The notes beneath the pieces were generated by a model. The model was not told the origin of the DNA and searched no databases. It saw nothing but the letters and a program-made list of their open reading frames with translations. Both the position numbers and the translations under genes were made by a program. A DNA stretch of 64,000 nucleotides. It comes from Serinus canaria. Lineage: Eukaryota > Chordata > Aves > Passeriformes > Fringillidae. Below, piece by piece: positions 12,141 to 25,500 of the stretch; within the stretch, counting starts at the first letter, position 1, and every line of letters begins with the position of its first letter. The stretch lies in NCBI RefSeq assembly GCF_022539315.1, contig NC_066343.1:49398205-49462204 (forward strand), given 5' to 3'.

Positions 12141-12899
12141 AGTATAACTCATATAAATATCTGTTTTCAGGATAGCTCTTTAAGTGTGTATTTACAACCC
12201 ATGAACTAATGAAGTTGAAGCTTTTTGTAGAACAGTTTTGTGCCCTGAAGTCCATGGAAGCAGGGAGCACTGAACAGGCAGAGAAATTCCTCACATTTTC
12301 ATGGAGAGCACCATGTGGAGCAAAGCACTCCAGTCCTTGCCTTGTCTTCTTTGTTTTTCATAGTCAATGGTGGTGTCTGATGAGACAGCCTTTAAACAGC
12401 AGCCACCATGAGAAGGCTTCTGTCAAGAAAGATGAAGACTGCAAATAGAGCTTTGCTTGCTTGTTTCAAACCATTGTTTTCTTTCCAGCCTGAAAGGTTT
12501 AGTTCCCATTTGTGGATTTGATGTTTCGTGGAAGGCTGGCATCCCTTTCTCCCAAGAGAAATCTGGAAATGTGAGGAAAACTGCAAAAACGTGATTTTGA
12601 ATATCAAATAGTCAAAATACTTGCCTGGTTTAGCTGAGGAAAAAGTAATTCTCAGAGGGAGATTCCATGCCCATAAAAAGCTGGTCTAGGAAGTAGGAAA
12701 TGTATTTATATGTTTACTTCCCATTGATCCTCCAATAAAAAGCTTCACTAATGTGTTATCCTTGCAGCCAGTGCATCTCTGCTCTGCATTATCTGAATGC
12801 AGGGTCAAGTCCTATACTTGCTAAGGATTGAGTAAGGAGCACAGACACAAAGATAAACGTTATACAGGGCCTGGCTGGGATGGAATGAATTTCTTCCAG
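12141..12899. other. DNA between two same-orientation LTRs
   Basis: About 760 bases separate the LTR copies. I recognise no gag, protease, pol or env remnant and no clear primer-binding site after copy 1. The sequence reads like ordinary AT-rich host DNA, so the pair may be two independent solo LTRs. A provirus with nearly all of its interior deleted cannot be excluded. Confidence 0.5.
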
Positions 12900-13403
12900 A
12901 TGCTGCTCCGTTTTGGATTTGTGACTAAAGCAGTGGTGGTGGCTCAGTGTTGTGGCACAGCCTGTGTGGCATTACGGCTTTCTCTTTTCCCAACTCTGCC
13001 TCAGCAGCAAGAAGATTGGGGGAGCATGAGATATTGGGAGAGGATCTAACCAGGACAGTTGACCCAAAGTGACCAAAGGGCTATCCCATGCCATAGAGTG
13101 TCATGGGTGGGGAGGATTTGGGGACTTTTTGAATGTAGACATTGCTTGGAGACTAACCAGGTGTCAGTATCAGTGTGCCTGTGGGCAGAAGCTTGTGGCG
13201 TCTTTGCATCTCTTGCTTTTATTTTATTCTTGCTTATTGTTGTTTTCTTTCTTCTTCCTTGTTCCTTCCCATTTTAAACTGTTTTTATCTCAACCCCTTA
13301 ATTTTCTTGCTTTTTTTCTTCCTGTTCTTTCCCTGTCTGACAGTGGGGGAGTGATAAAGTGGCTGTGTGGGCCTGACACGCTGACCAGCATTAACCCACA
13401 AGG
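12900..13403 (+). mobile_element. Endogenous-retrovirus-type LTR, copy 2
   Basis: This plus-strand LTR is better preserved than copy 1. Near its 5' end it has TCAGCAGCAAGAAGATTGGG and GGAGAGGATCTAACCAGGACA. These are followed by the TTGACCCAAAGTGACCAAAG signature at 13,059-13,078. Downstream come a T-rich CTTGCTTTTATTTTATTCTT zone, TTTAAACTGTTTTTATCTCA near 13,273 and GACAGTGGGGGAGTGATAAA near 13,340. The end, near GCATTAACCCACA, matches the family's terminal TTAAACCACGACA-like sequence. This is regulatory and terminal-repeat DNA of an ancient germline insertion. No coding potential is visible. Confidence 0.83.
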
Positions 13404-14886
13404 TATCTTAAAATAATAGTCATCTCTGGCACCTGCCAGGCAGAAATCACACAGGACCTGATTTTCACTCAAGTGCATGAAGTTACTAATGGCTTAAATA
13501 TTTGTTGTATAAGGCCCCAAAATGGAAAAGAGACGTTGAGGCTTCTGAGAGGGAGAATGGCACAGAATATTAAGATAAAAAAATTTTTTATAACTGAAAA
13601 TCTTATGTTGTGTATCTATAGAAGTGCTTTTATACAGGTGCTACCTGATCCACTATTCACCCGAGAAAAGAGTCTCATTTGAAAGCTTGTCTATTGAATT
13701 GTGCCTGGTATCTCCATAATGACAAAATTTTTTAACAACTTGTGGCAGGATGCCCCTGCTGCTCTAGGAGGGCCTATCTGTTACCTGCATCAGCTGATGC
13801 AATAGCTCAAGGCATCATCCCCTCACATGTATTTACTAATTGCTGAAATAACTCAGTCACGGCAGCTTGTCTTGCAGCAATTTATTTTGGCACCATGGCG
13901 GTGACATTCCCAACTGACAATAAACATCTTGCCTTAAAAGCAAGATTGTAGGAAGATAAGCTTGAATTTCTGATTGACAGACACTTCACTTTACAAACTA
14001 TAGAAGCTATTCCAAGCTTTCATTTGCATATTCCATAGAAATGTGTGGGGATCTCTCCTCAAGGTCTGGGTCACCTGTCTTGAGTTACTCTCTCAAGGGT
14101 AGAGTGAAAAGTCTCTGTGTACCCCATGATCAGTTTGGTGGTAAGTTACATTCACTCTTATTCTGCACCATTTCTTTGCTAGCTGTCAGATAGGTATATT
14201 TATGTCATGCACTTTTTTATGTAATCTATTATTGGTTATTTTGTTTTATTCTGTTTAGTAAGTAACTCTGTTTAAGGCCTTTTGCTATTTAGTAAATAAC
14301 CCATTTTATAATAAACCTGATCTGCAATTCTTGAGAACTTGTGAGCCAGAGTGATTCAGTTGCAGGTCACCTAAGCAGAGCTGCTGTGAAAAATCTGAGG
14401 CTAAGGCAGGGCTCATTCAAAGCTTTCACTCAATCCATTGTACAAGTGTATGAAAAAAGACTTACATCTGAAAAGACACCCAGACATTTAAATTGTTAAA
14501 AGCTTTCAATGTTTTTTACCTCCTGGACAGAAGAATCATGTATCAATAACAATGGAAAAAACTAGCTTGGCTTTAAAGAAAAGATTTTCTTTTTAACTTA
14601 ATAGAAACTTGAATGCTGAACTTGAGCAAATGCTGTAATTTATCTGTTTATTGCAATACTGCCTTAGTATAGCACTGTATAATAAGCATTTCTCAGTAAT
14701 TGCTAGCATTAGTGTCACACAGCCACTAATATGTTACCTTTGGTGCACTATCCCAGAAAATACTAAAATGTGAATACTTCCCACTTGGGAAAGCTGAGAT
14801 CTCACCTTAGTCTTTTTCTGCTTGACTTGATGTGCTCTAGACAACATTTTATCAAGCTGACATTTAAATGTAGATAACACTGGTGC
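13404..14886. other. Unique non-coding DNA
   Basis: No gene or known repeat is visible. Open frames are short, and two of them overlap the LTR edge, so they are shadows of repeat sequence. Confidence 0.55.
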
Positions 14887-14913
14887 ATATATATATATAT
14901 ATATATATCCACA

Positions 14914-14959
<46 letters not shown>

Positions 14960-14977
14960 CATACACACACATATATG
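14887..14977. repeat. Compound microsatellite (AT)n-(ACAT)n-(AT)n-(AC)n
   Basis: The tract begins with eleven AT units (14,887-14,908) and two C bases. It continues with about seven and a half ACAT units (14,911-14,940), a second AT run of about 19 bases, an ATACACACAC section, and ends at ATATATG. Such compound arrays usually grow by slippage from one another. The apparent reading frame across it, rich in Tyr, Ile, Cys, Val and Met, is only the translation of the repeat. Confidence 0.97.
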
Positions 14978-17900
14978 TAAAATAAACATTTTGATACTAT
15001 CAGAAGAGATAGAATATGAGTAGTCTACCAACATGAAGTACCTTTTAGACTAACATGGAAGTACCTTTTAGACGAGCAAACACAGATCTGTTAATGCGAG
15101 TGATTACCTTCATCTGGTGAATTAGGGTTACCTGGACACTAATCAGACAGTGTTAAAAATAGTCCTGGGATAGTTACATGACATGTAAATGAATTATAGC
15201 ATAAACAAGTGATGCTGCATGAGCTTTTGATTGGATTCAAGATCAGAATATGCAAAAGCAATCAGAACCAAGCTGGATGTTGTTCAGCAGATCCTGCTCT
15301 GGTTTTTAATCACAGGTTCAGAATTGAATATCATTCCAAACCTGTGGTAAAGTTAGAATTTTCTGTCTTGATTTATGAAAATAAAAAATTATCCATGTCC
15401 TCTAGCCTTAAACATGCATCTCCTTCTATCCCTTCTTGTGTCAGCTGGGCTCAACTGAAAAACTTAGGTTCAATCTACTCCAGTATCTACCAGATATGGA
15501 GATGTTAGCAAGATCTTTTTAGCTTTGGTCTCATTTCCCTGTCACAATGGCATGTACATCTATAAAATCACATTTTTCTGTTTACTTGCTTACACTTTTT
15601 GTCCGCACCCACTCAGATGACATAGGCATTTACCAGTCACTCTTGCTAAAACAGCTTGAGCTAGAAATCAATGCTGATATGACAACTCATAAGAGCAGCT
15701 TCAAATCCACTCTGTTGAGAGCGAATCCATTTTCTTTTAATGAAGGCACACCTGCTTACAGAAGTGATAAATGCGGCAAGACATAAGCATGACTTTGACT
15801 GCAAGTGTCTGCTTAAATTTCCAAGCACTTTCAGGCTTAAAGCTTGTGTTCATTTGAGCTGAGAATTCTATTGCTAATTCTAATAACTGTGAAGAAAGCT
15901 GCTAAACTGATGATGCAATAGGAGCTGAGATGGCAATAACTATGTGTGTGTCATCTTTAAAAATAGATACTTTCCCTCTTACCGTGTTTGTAAATGCCAT
16001 GACAGAAGAGAAGGCTTTCCAGGCTATTTATTTGTTTGTTTATTGTTAGGATTCATGAAACAGATGTAGACAATCACAGTATTTTCCACTGGGTTTTGGG
16101 CCGGTGTTTATGGACAAGGTTTAGTCAGATGACTGATTTTGTAAGAGTATGAGGGAGTCTAGTGAAGGAATTTGAATCACTAGGAAGGGGGATCAATGTC
16201 CTGTCAGATTTTTTCAGGGCTTCCAAGCAAAGTTGTATGCCTTTGACTACAGCATCAGTATGAAGAAGATGCTTCCTTCTCCCTGCAAAGGTAGCATCAC
16301 TGAAAGAACAAGATGAAACGCACTTGTTCTCACCATTGCTTCAGGTGTAATTGGAGAATAACTGGTTTCAGGCAATGAAGGCTGGGACTGAAAAGCATGT
16401 AGCATCATGCAGTTTGAGCTAAATTACCTCCATGCTATGAATTAAGCGTAGACTTCATTATGTTTTTTGCCCAGGCATGTTCAGCAAATGCAATTCTTTA
16501 GTAAGGCAGTACAAAGATGCTGTATTAGACTGACCTCCACAATAGTGGAAGGAAAAAATGTGAGCCTGCATCATGAATTGACTTGGGTGAGATGTTTCCT
16601 TTACATGTTCAGGAAAGGCTGGACACGTTCAATCCAAGGGTAAGTCCACATAGAGCTGTACAAAGTTTTAATCTTTCAGAAAATGGTGTGAGTGTTTTGC
16701 AGTCTTGAGGTTTTTTCAGTTTGCCCAACAGTTTTTTTTCCTGGAAAGAGAATGTTTTCTGTGACCCTGCCCTGCTAATGTCTGCTGTCCATCTCCTTCC
16801 AGGGTTAGTTAAGCCTATCTCTGTCTGCACATTCTTCTCCTCATCTTTTGCATTTGAATGTTGCCGTGATTTTTGTTTTAATTACTGGTTTTTTGTCCTT
16901 AGTCATTATTGCACCATGCATTGTGAATTGTTGATAGGATTGGAAGTCACCGTATGCTAATAATATACTTTTTATTTTGTATTGTAATAGTATAAATATT
17001 TTCTTATAATATCTTTCTATTACATATTACACATTCTTTGTTGCAGTGTACTCCTTGCATTTCAGAATGTCACGTGTTGGATCAAACATTACTCTGATAA
17101 TGTGACAAATGCCTTTGTCATGGTTTCCCATGCATTTATACCCCTCACTAGGTGACATATTCTGTTGAACTAACTCTGAAACGGTACATTTTCTATCAGC
17201 ACACTTATGCTTGAGAATGTATTGTACTTTTGCTTTGAATATTACAGCAGTCCATGAAGAAAGGACTGGATTAACTTTATCATATTCACAATGAGGAAAT
17301 AAAATACATGCATGCTGAATACTTTAGTTATAGTGCTGCATAATAAATTGTTTGTCATTTCATGAGTTATCCCGAAGTACAAGTTACAGTACAGATAATA
17401 AATGAAAGCTTAAATTGTCTCAAGATAACAGCTTAGGTAGCACTGCATTCATAAACAAAGAACACTTATATCTACACTAAACATCAGGATGAATGTTTTT
17501 TTCCCATTTGGGGAATTCATTAATAGATTTCTTATTTCCATTCTGGCATAATTTTCTGCAACCTTTATTGGTTCTGGCATCATTATATTTCAGTTTCCTT
17601 TTAATACTGTGTCCATGGCCTTACTTCATTTTATTTGGCCCCCCACTTTGGATGTTAGGTTAAGCTGGGATATTTATCTCGGCTTTCGCAATCTGGAAGA
17701 GTCATTCAGAATGAAAGCATTGGAAATGCTCTTCAAGAGATAGACAGAGACCTTCAGTCTGATTCAATTGTTCCCTTCATTCTCCCCTCCAACAACAGTT
17801 GTTACAGGAGTTTAGAAAAATGTATGTATTACACATACACAGACACACACACTCCTCAACTGCTGGACAAAGAACACTTTACCACTTTGTTCCCTTCAGA

Positions 17901-19437
17901 TAAATTGTGATAAACACACGGCAACACCTGTTAGAGTTACTACACTGAACTACACAATCGCATACATCCAGAAAGATTTTCTTAGCAATGGAGTAATCAC
18001 AGCACTGTTGAAATTGATCTGGATTCAGCCTATAAAGGACATGCAGATGGCAACTTTAAGTCTTGTTAGCTATCCTTGAGCTGAGTACTATAAAACAAGA
18101 GAAAAAGAAATTATTTAATTACTGAAATGCGTAGTTATAAATGTCATCATTTTTTGCAGGCTGAAGCAAGCATTCAGCCTGGTTTGTGGGTTATAAACAT
18201 GTTATATCAATATAGGTTATATCAGTACAACTTATGTTTCTATGGATAGCAGACTCTAATTCAAAAGGAGAGGGCCTGTGTAGGACTGGTCTAACTTGCC
18301 GTCAAGGGAAGACTAAAATTCACTGGCTGTTAACTAAATTATATAAGTTTTATTGTAAAATAAAATAAAGACCCAGGTGATAACTGCTCCAACTTTTTGC
18401 AGGGCAAGCTGATCCATGCAATCTAGTCCCATTCACACAGTACTAGATTGATATCAATTGTTCAATGTGATCTTGGTTGCCAAAGTCTTATATGAAGCCT
18501 ATTAGTGCCTACTCTGATCAAAGGAAAAGTAGCATAGGTCATTGAAGAAAATAAAGTACATAGAAATAGTGTGACTAATGTATAATAATTTTGCCAAACA
18601 TGGCAAAAACACGATTAACAGTACTCAATGCATGCTCTAAGATTACCACAGGCATTAAGGATTGGGCATGAGTTTACCTATGAAGAGGGAAGAGAAATAA
18701 CCATTATAAACACAACCTAAGCCATGGAAGTAGAGCTGGAGGTCCTGGCTCAAATACCTCTGATGAGTAAGGTATCCCAAGTGAGCAAAACAGCCATACA
18801 TCAGCTAAGAACATTTGGAAGATTCAGGAAGAGTAGACAGGAAAATAAAATGTACAGTGATGACATTTTCATGGTCTCACATTTTATGGACCTCCAACAT
18901 TACTTCCTTGATTTATAAGCTCAGGGTTTTTAATGCAAAAATATGGGATCTGGTAGAAAAAATAAAGATAGTATTGGAATGCAGCTCCTTCTATGTCACA
19001 GAGAAGGAAGTATTAATCAGAACTGCACAATAACTGCAAACAACTCAGAATATCCATAAATATGTTTGAAACATGGAGCTTTCTGTGCAACCTCAGAGGC
19101 ATATTGAAATGACAAAATGGAGAAATAATTGCCAAACTGGTGATGGCCATCACTGTTCATCATGCTTTGCATAGCAATGAGTATGCTGAGTTCCCTTCCC
19201 TATGCCAGCTACCTGGGCGAGCTATTGGAATGTTGCTAATGTTGCAGGTAAATGAGTCAGATGGCAAAAATATTTTGGCTAAACACTTCTTTCTCTTCCA
19301 TCACTGTAAAAAGTATCATTCACACCCACAATGATAAGACAAGGACTTAATTCACAAGGAATTTTATCAATGAACACCTTGGTGATTATTTTCTTCTTGC
19401 AAGAACCATGTGTGGATGAAGCCACCTTGGCTAGGTG
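14978..19437. other. Unique AT-rich DNA
   Basis: No exon, RNA gene or transposon was recognised in 4.4 kb. A short tandem duplication of about 22 bases lies at 15,029-15,073. A 15-bp near repeat (GTTATATCAATATAG then GTTATATCAGTACAA) lies at about 18,201-18,230. The stretch at about 17,500-17,760 is low in CpG and has no internal repeats, as would be expected for host DNA. Confidence 0.5.
15029..15073. repeat. Two-copy tandem duplication, unit about 22 bp
   Basis: Positions 15,029-15,050 and 15,052-15,073 carry the same sequence with one inserted G in the second copy. The core shared by both is AAGTACCTTTTAGAC. It appears to be a local slippage or template-switch duplication. Confidence 0.9.
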
Positions 19438-19500
19438 TTAGAGAATTATAGGATATGGTGAGTTGGAAGGGACCCACAATGGTGAAACTGTATTGAAAAC
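19438..19500 (-). mobile_element. CR1 3'-end fragment, very short
   Basis: AGAATTATAGGATATGGTGA is followed by GTTGGAAGGGACCCACAATGG. This is the reverse complement of the terminal few dozen bases of a CR1 subfamily whose 3' end reads like AGTTGGAAGGGACCCACAAGG. Similarity is lost after about 60 bases, so it is either an extremely truncated insertion or the surviving tip of an old one. Confidence 0.62.
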
Positions 19501-22500
19501 TTCAAGATATTTGTGTAGTGTGTCCCTCAGAGTCCGTGCCATTTTGGCAGGAGTGTAGTACAGGGAATAAATAACCTGCAGCCCAAGATAGGATTATTTC
19601 TGAATTTGAAATAAAAAGGCATTGAAGTTTCTATCATGAAAGGAACAGGAAAATTACATCTCTGGCCCTTAAAAAAACAAAAAAACTGACACTTTTTCTT
19701 CAGGACCAATTTTAACATGGCTTCAATCAGACATTTTGAGATGCTGACACTGAATATTTCTGCATAGACAGATGTCTGAAGTGGACTGTTAGTTTTTGGT
19801 TTTCCAGAGTACAGCTTACTTTCAACTGAAGAAGCTGAGAGCATTCTCTATTTTCCCATGGTGCACATTGATGATTGTGGGCAGCTGCACAGTCCAGAGT
19901 TCCTGAAAGGACCATGCTTCAGGGCTGTTAATTTGTTGGTATGGCTTCTTGGGTATAGAAGTTGTATCTTAAGAGATTTGTTAGCAGTGATTTCACCAAG
20001 AGCTTGTGACAAGATAGAAAGTGACACTGCAAAATATCCTTAATGATCGATTCCCCCTCTTTTTTAAAATTAACTTTGATTTCTCTATAAGTAGATCAGG
20101 GTTCTGCTGTTGGTCTGCATTTACATAGTCTCCATCCAGTATGTTTCTTACTGTATGTTTTTTAAGTTTTGGCTTTGTGGGGCTCAAAATGACAGAACAC
20201 AAAAATCACAAATCTGTAGGCAGAATATGTTAATATACTCATTTTATCAACCTGTTTTTTCTGAATATACTTATGCCATTCAAGGGATTTAGTTCAAAGC
20301 TTAGGTTTGGCCTGTCTAGGAACTTGCTAAAATGGGCGAGCTTGACTCTACTCAACTTAGACCAGTTCTTTGTGGTTTACTTATCTTGATGTAAATCCTT
20401 GTGATTAAATTCTGACCATTAAGCACAGGAGCACTAAATGTGAAGGGGCAGCTGAAAACTTCACAATTGCATTATTGTGTGGAAGAACTCCTGCCAGCAT
20501 AAAATTAAATGATACATGGTGCCACCAGGAAACATGGTAAATTGGTCTCATTGGCATTCTGTTAAGAATTGAAAAATTAAGAAATTAACCTAAGTCAAGC
20601 AGTCCAAAGCACACAGTGCTCACATGCATATGGGGGCATATAATGTGCTTGAGAGCAGGAGGCACACATTGTTTGATTCATCTTGCTGACAAGCAGAAAC
20701 ATTATTTGTTATCTTAGATGGAGCCCTAATACTTCATAATTTTGTATAAAGACTCTGGATGCAGTCTTGATAGACAGCAAAATATGTGTATGGTGAGCCA
20801 CCTGTCATCTTCTTCTCATTAATAAGTTTTCTTGTTTATTTATTTATTTCTGACAAAGATAAAACTTCAAATAAGAGTTTCCATTCTACTTTCTATGCAG
20901 TACTCTTCTAATGAATGAAACACAAAATTACTAGTCATTATTTCCTTTTTCTTAGTCTACCATTGACTTATATAATGTATAGGGCCTACATAAAAAAAAA
21001 TGATGGTGGTACTGCTGTTCCGCTGTGGCGAAGAGAGAAAATGGAGAGGAAGAAGCTTTTTAGACAATTCCCATCGTAACTCTAACAATATGTCATAGTA
21101 AAGGGGATATGTCTGTTATTAGTGGACAATTAGACTATGCAGCACGAGATTTTTGCCTGCTAGGCTGTGTGTTGTGGGATTCTAATATTGAAGTTTTTAG
21201 TTTTAAACTCTTCTAACAAACCAAATATACAAGTCCTAATGCTACATCAATGAAGTTGATTTACATATGAGTAGAAGGCCAGGATACATATCTGAAATAA
21301 ACTCTGAGAAATCCAGGCTGCTGCACATAGGTAGAGGAGACACACATTGACGCAGTATGAAAAAGTCAGAGGGTTAACTTACACAGTTTATTTCTCTTCT
21401 TCTCTCCATGTTTACTCACAAAAAGCTGCAAATAAAGTCATTGGGAAAGAGTACAAAAGCAAGTCTGAAAAGCAAAGAAAGGGCTTTAGAGATCACAGAT
21501 GAAGTTGTTATCGAAAGCAAAGAAATAGGCAACTGAGGACATTACAACATTCATGGTGGTTGAATTATAAACTATTGAAAAGTTTTAAAGAGATGCAGAA
21601 GTCAATGTAACAGGAAATAGAGATACACATTTTAAAAACAATAACTGGACTGAGGTCTGTATTTCCTTAAGTATCAGGCTGACACCACTCCTCAGGACTG
21701 CCTGGTCCTGGCCATGTTTGTGCTTGGAGAGTTCTTTTATTCCCAAGGCTTTTTTAGGTCACAAAATGGTAGCACTTATACTTAAAACTTTTTTAAACTG
21801 CCTCAGCCCAATTAGCTATCAGGCTATATGCTATGAAAAAAAAATTAAATTTTTACTGTAGGAAAATAATACTCCTAACTGAAATAAGGATGTGGAAAAT
21901 CTAAAAGTCGATAGGCTAAGGATCACTTGTGTTATCATCAGAATTTATTGATGGGAGGACTAATAAGATGACCTTTTGTAACAAAGAGATCATCCCATTC
22001 TTTAAGACCACTGAGTGTGTAAAGACCACTGAGTGTAAGACAGCTGTGTCAAAGACCACTGAGCTGTGTGTAAAACAGCTCCTGAGTCCCTAGCAGTTGC
22101 AGTCCAATTATTTTGAAGTAAAATGATAACCTTTCATTTTAAGACAAATTGAACTGAACTATGGTGTTTCAGAAGCAACCTAAGCCTCTGTGTGGCAATG
22201 GTCCAGTACACTCAATGCTTTCTCTAAAATGCATTGAACAGCTCTTGGGTCCCCCAGAAACAATCTCTTTTTCTCTGTGTTTCAGTTTCTCTGTGTTTCT
22301 ACTGTCTAAGTAGAAACCCCAGTGCCAGTACCCTGGAATAATCAGGGTGACATTGCCAATTTTTTCCAGGTGATACTGCAATCCCCAGGGGGGTTGATAA
22401 AAGGGATGATTCAAATTCAAATAAACTCTTGGCTCTGACAGTTTGGACAGCGTTTTCCCAACATTTCAGCAGGGCCACCTGTGACACTTTGTTAAATTTG

Positions 22501-25500
22501 CTTGCTCTATAGCTGCTAAAATCATACAAATACAACAATTTTAAAATGGGCTTTATCTCTTCCCACTGCTGTCAAGATGTGACTGAGTATGCTAGAGAAG
22601 CTGGTGAAGGTCAAGCAGCTTTTTCACCAGGTAGGACTGTTGTCATCTCTGATGGAAGTAGGTTTTGCTATGTGAAAGACTTGGCTGCTTTGGGGTTGAT
22701 TAATTTTTTTTTAGTGTGCCCTTGCTTTCTTACAATATTGCTATTTATTTGTAGGCATAGCTGTAAGAGAGGTCCTTCAACCTTTACTGTCATGATGCAA
22801 GTCTAAATTCTGGATGAACAAAGCTGTTGGGAAGGGATCAATCTGCCAACAGCCAAAGGTCAATGCCTGGGTATAAACTGAAGAAATAAAATCAGTCCAC
22901 CATAACCTAAATCCTTCAAAGATACAGGCAAAATGCCAAGATGGGTTACCCACACTGCCAAAGCACAGGTTGCAGTGTCTGCCAGCCAAGCTAAACAGCA
23001 CATTGAGGGGTTCCAGTCTGGCAGACCAACAAGCCTATACCATGCAAGTTCCACATATCTCCTGCAAAGATGTTCAGGTAGTGTCACTAAACTCCCAAAA
23101 GGTCATGAGTCATGTGAAATGTACAAGCTAACCCATAATTGTCCCCATGTTACCTAGATAATGCATACACAGATGCCCATCCGACCTAGCTGAGCGCACA
23201 CTTCAGAGCTCAGCATCAATGCCAGCTCCTGGTCCTAAGAATGAGCCTGTCATGAAGCCTAGTGCATATGGCCTTGAAAGAAAACCTTACAAAGCTTACT
23301 TTTCCATGATACCTCCCTGCCTACCTTTGCTCAACCCTGTCCTTAAGTTTGCCCTCTACTCTCAGAGGTTAATCTGCTCTGATCTTCTGCACCTTTGGAA
23401 TATAGAGGAACTGTGCTCCAAGTGTCTGGTGCCTGCACTTGCCTAGGGAGTTTTTTTTTTATCTAATTGGGCAAACCAGAGCAAGCAAGGAGCATGATGG
23501 AGGATGATGCTCTGCTCAGGAAAGGAGTGTCCTGGTCCCAGCCTCAGACCACAACAGGAGAGGAGTGTCCTGGACACAGCCACTTCCACGACCACTGTGC
23601 TCTCCACCAGGCTCTGCCACAGCATCTCTGGGATTAATTTCTCCCCACTCTGATGAGGCAGAGGAAGGCCATTCATACACTGAGGACAGGCCTGCATGTC
23701 AAGACACCAAAGTAATTTAAAAAATGTTTTTAAAAGACAGACAAAGAGCTGGATGTTGTTGATAGGATCTTTCAGGGATTGGTGTGCAAACCTAGTGTGC
23801 AATCCTGGTGGGAAAGATTAGTGTCTAAGACAGAGGTGTTGAGCAGATGGCCTTTGCCTTTTTAGGTATGGATGCACTTTGGTATTTTATAAACTTCATG
23901 AAAGGAAAATCAGAGGAACATAAAGCTGTTTTTCCTACTTAGCAGCTGGAAATAAGGTGAATTTATCAGCCTCAGTGGTGTCCCTTCTGAACAGCAGCAT
24001 CCCACAAAGAGAAAAGGCAAACAAGTAATCCAGCACAGCATGGTATGGTTGAAATTATCTCTGTCTTGTTTTGTGCACCTGGAAGAACAAACTTATTGGT
24101 AGAAGGCAGGTGTAATTCAGTCTTTGTGCTGACTCACACTTGGTAATTAGCTGAGAAAAAACTGCAAAATATTATTAATTATTTGTTACTAATTGGGATT
24201 TTATGTGTGTGTGCACATGTGTGCATATGAACAGCTGCAGCTCAGTGGGACTGAGAAAGTAGGATGGACTGCATTTAGAGCAAAAGCGAGGACTTCACTG
24301 GCTGCATCTGGTTGCATCTTCAAAGCCACCATTGCCTCTTTTCTTCTCTTTCTCCCTCTTTCCACTCTTCCTTGTATTCACCATATAGCATCTTTATCCA
24401 TTATTCAAGTGCTCAGGTATCATTAATCCACCCAGTCCCTTCCTGCCCTTCTACAAAAGAATTTGTTCCATTGCAGTGGAAAGTTACAATGTTTATTACA
24501 TCTCTGTCTAAGATGAACCCCAAACCATGCATTTTATCCTCAGTCATATAATTGTCATAAGGTAGAAAATGAAATTTCCCAAATCAAAAAAAAAAAAAAC
24601 TGCAGAAGAAGTTCAGAGAACTGCGTGTCTGTTTCTACTTTGATGTACACTGTGTTTAAAAAAATCTGGAAAGGGGAGGTGGTGAGGAGAGGAAAAAGAT
24701 TCACTGAGTATCTTTCAGGAGATTTCTGTATTGCTTAATTGTTTAGGTTGTAGAAGGAACAAAATAATCTCTCCTAGCTGCCTGGGTGAGAGTGAAAGTA
24801 TTCTTAAGAGACATTGTGAGAACTTCATTTAGTACCATGGATGGTTTCTCATTCCCACTTGCATCTTAATAAAAGTAAACATCACCTCAAGGGTTGCAGT
24901 GAGGGTATAATGCCTTTTAAAACTTTGGTGGGATTGGCAGATAAATACTTTTTTTCCTAAAATGATTTAGAGAAGAGCTTTATCTCAGATAAGTGAGAAC
25001 TTCATCACCTGGTTCAGAAGTAAGGGAGGAGCTGGGGTTAAAGGTGTATGTTTATTCAGGTGATGAGTGCTAGTTTCTGAGATGTATACTGCTCTTTATT
25101 TCCTGGGAGAGAAGAGTTTTGGTCCTAATTGTCAAGGGAAGTTGAGTATATTGCCTTTATCTCTCTGTCCCTCTATTCTCTGTTTAGTAAGACATTTAAG
25201 CACACATTGCTAGTTCAAGAAGCATAGCCCTGTATTTCTCTCCTAGTGGCAATTGAATTGTCTCTACCTGCTTTCATTATTTGGTTGCATCTTCAAAGTA
25301 ACAGCTCGTTTTCTTTCATAGTTTTTCTAAACTAACTCTGTCTTTCCTCACTCCTTTCTGCCACCGCCTATTTGCACTTAGAGCTACTGTTGGTGTCATC
25401 TGTGCCTGCCATCTGTTTCTGGAATATTATGAAGCTGTAATCACAGGACATTTTGAAATTTATTCATACAAATCAAAGACATTCAGTTGCTGTCGGGGTG

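Noticed and set aside
14734..14970. Apparent Tyr/Ile/Cys/Val-repeat protein on the minus strand
   Set aside because: It is the translation of the AT/ACAT microsatellite.
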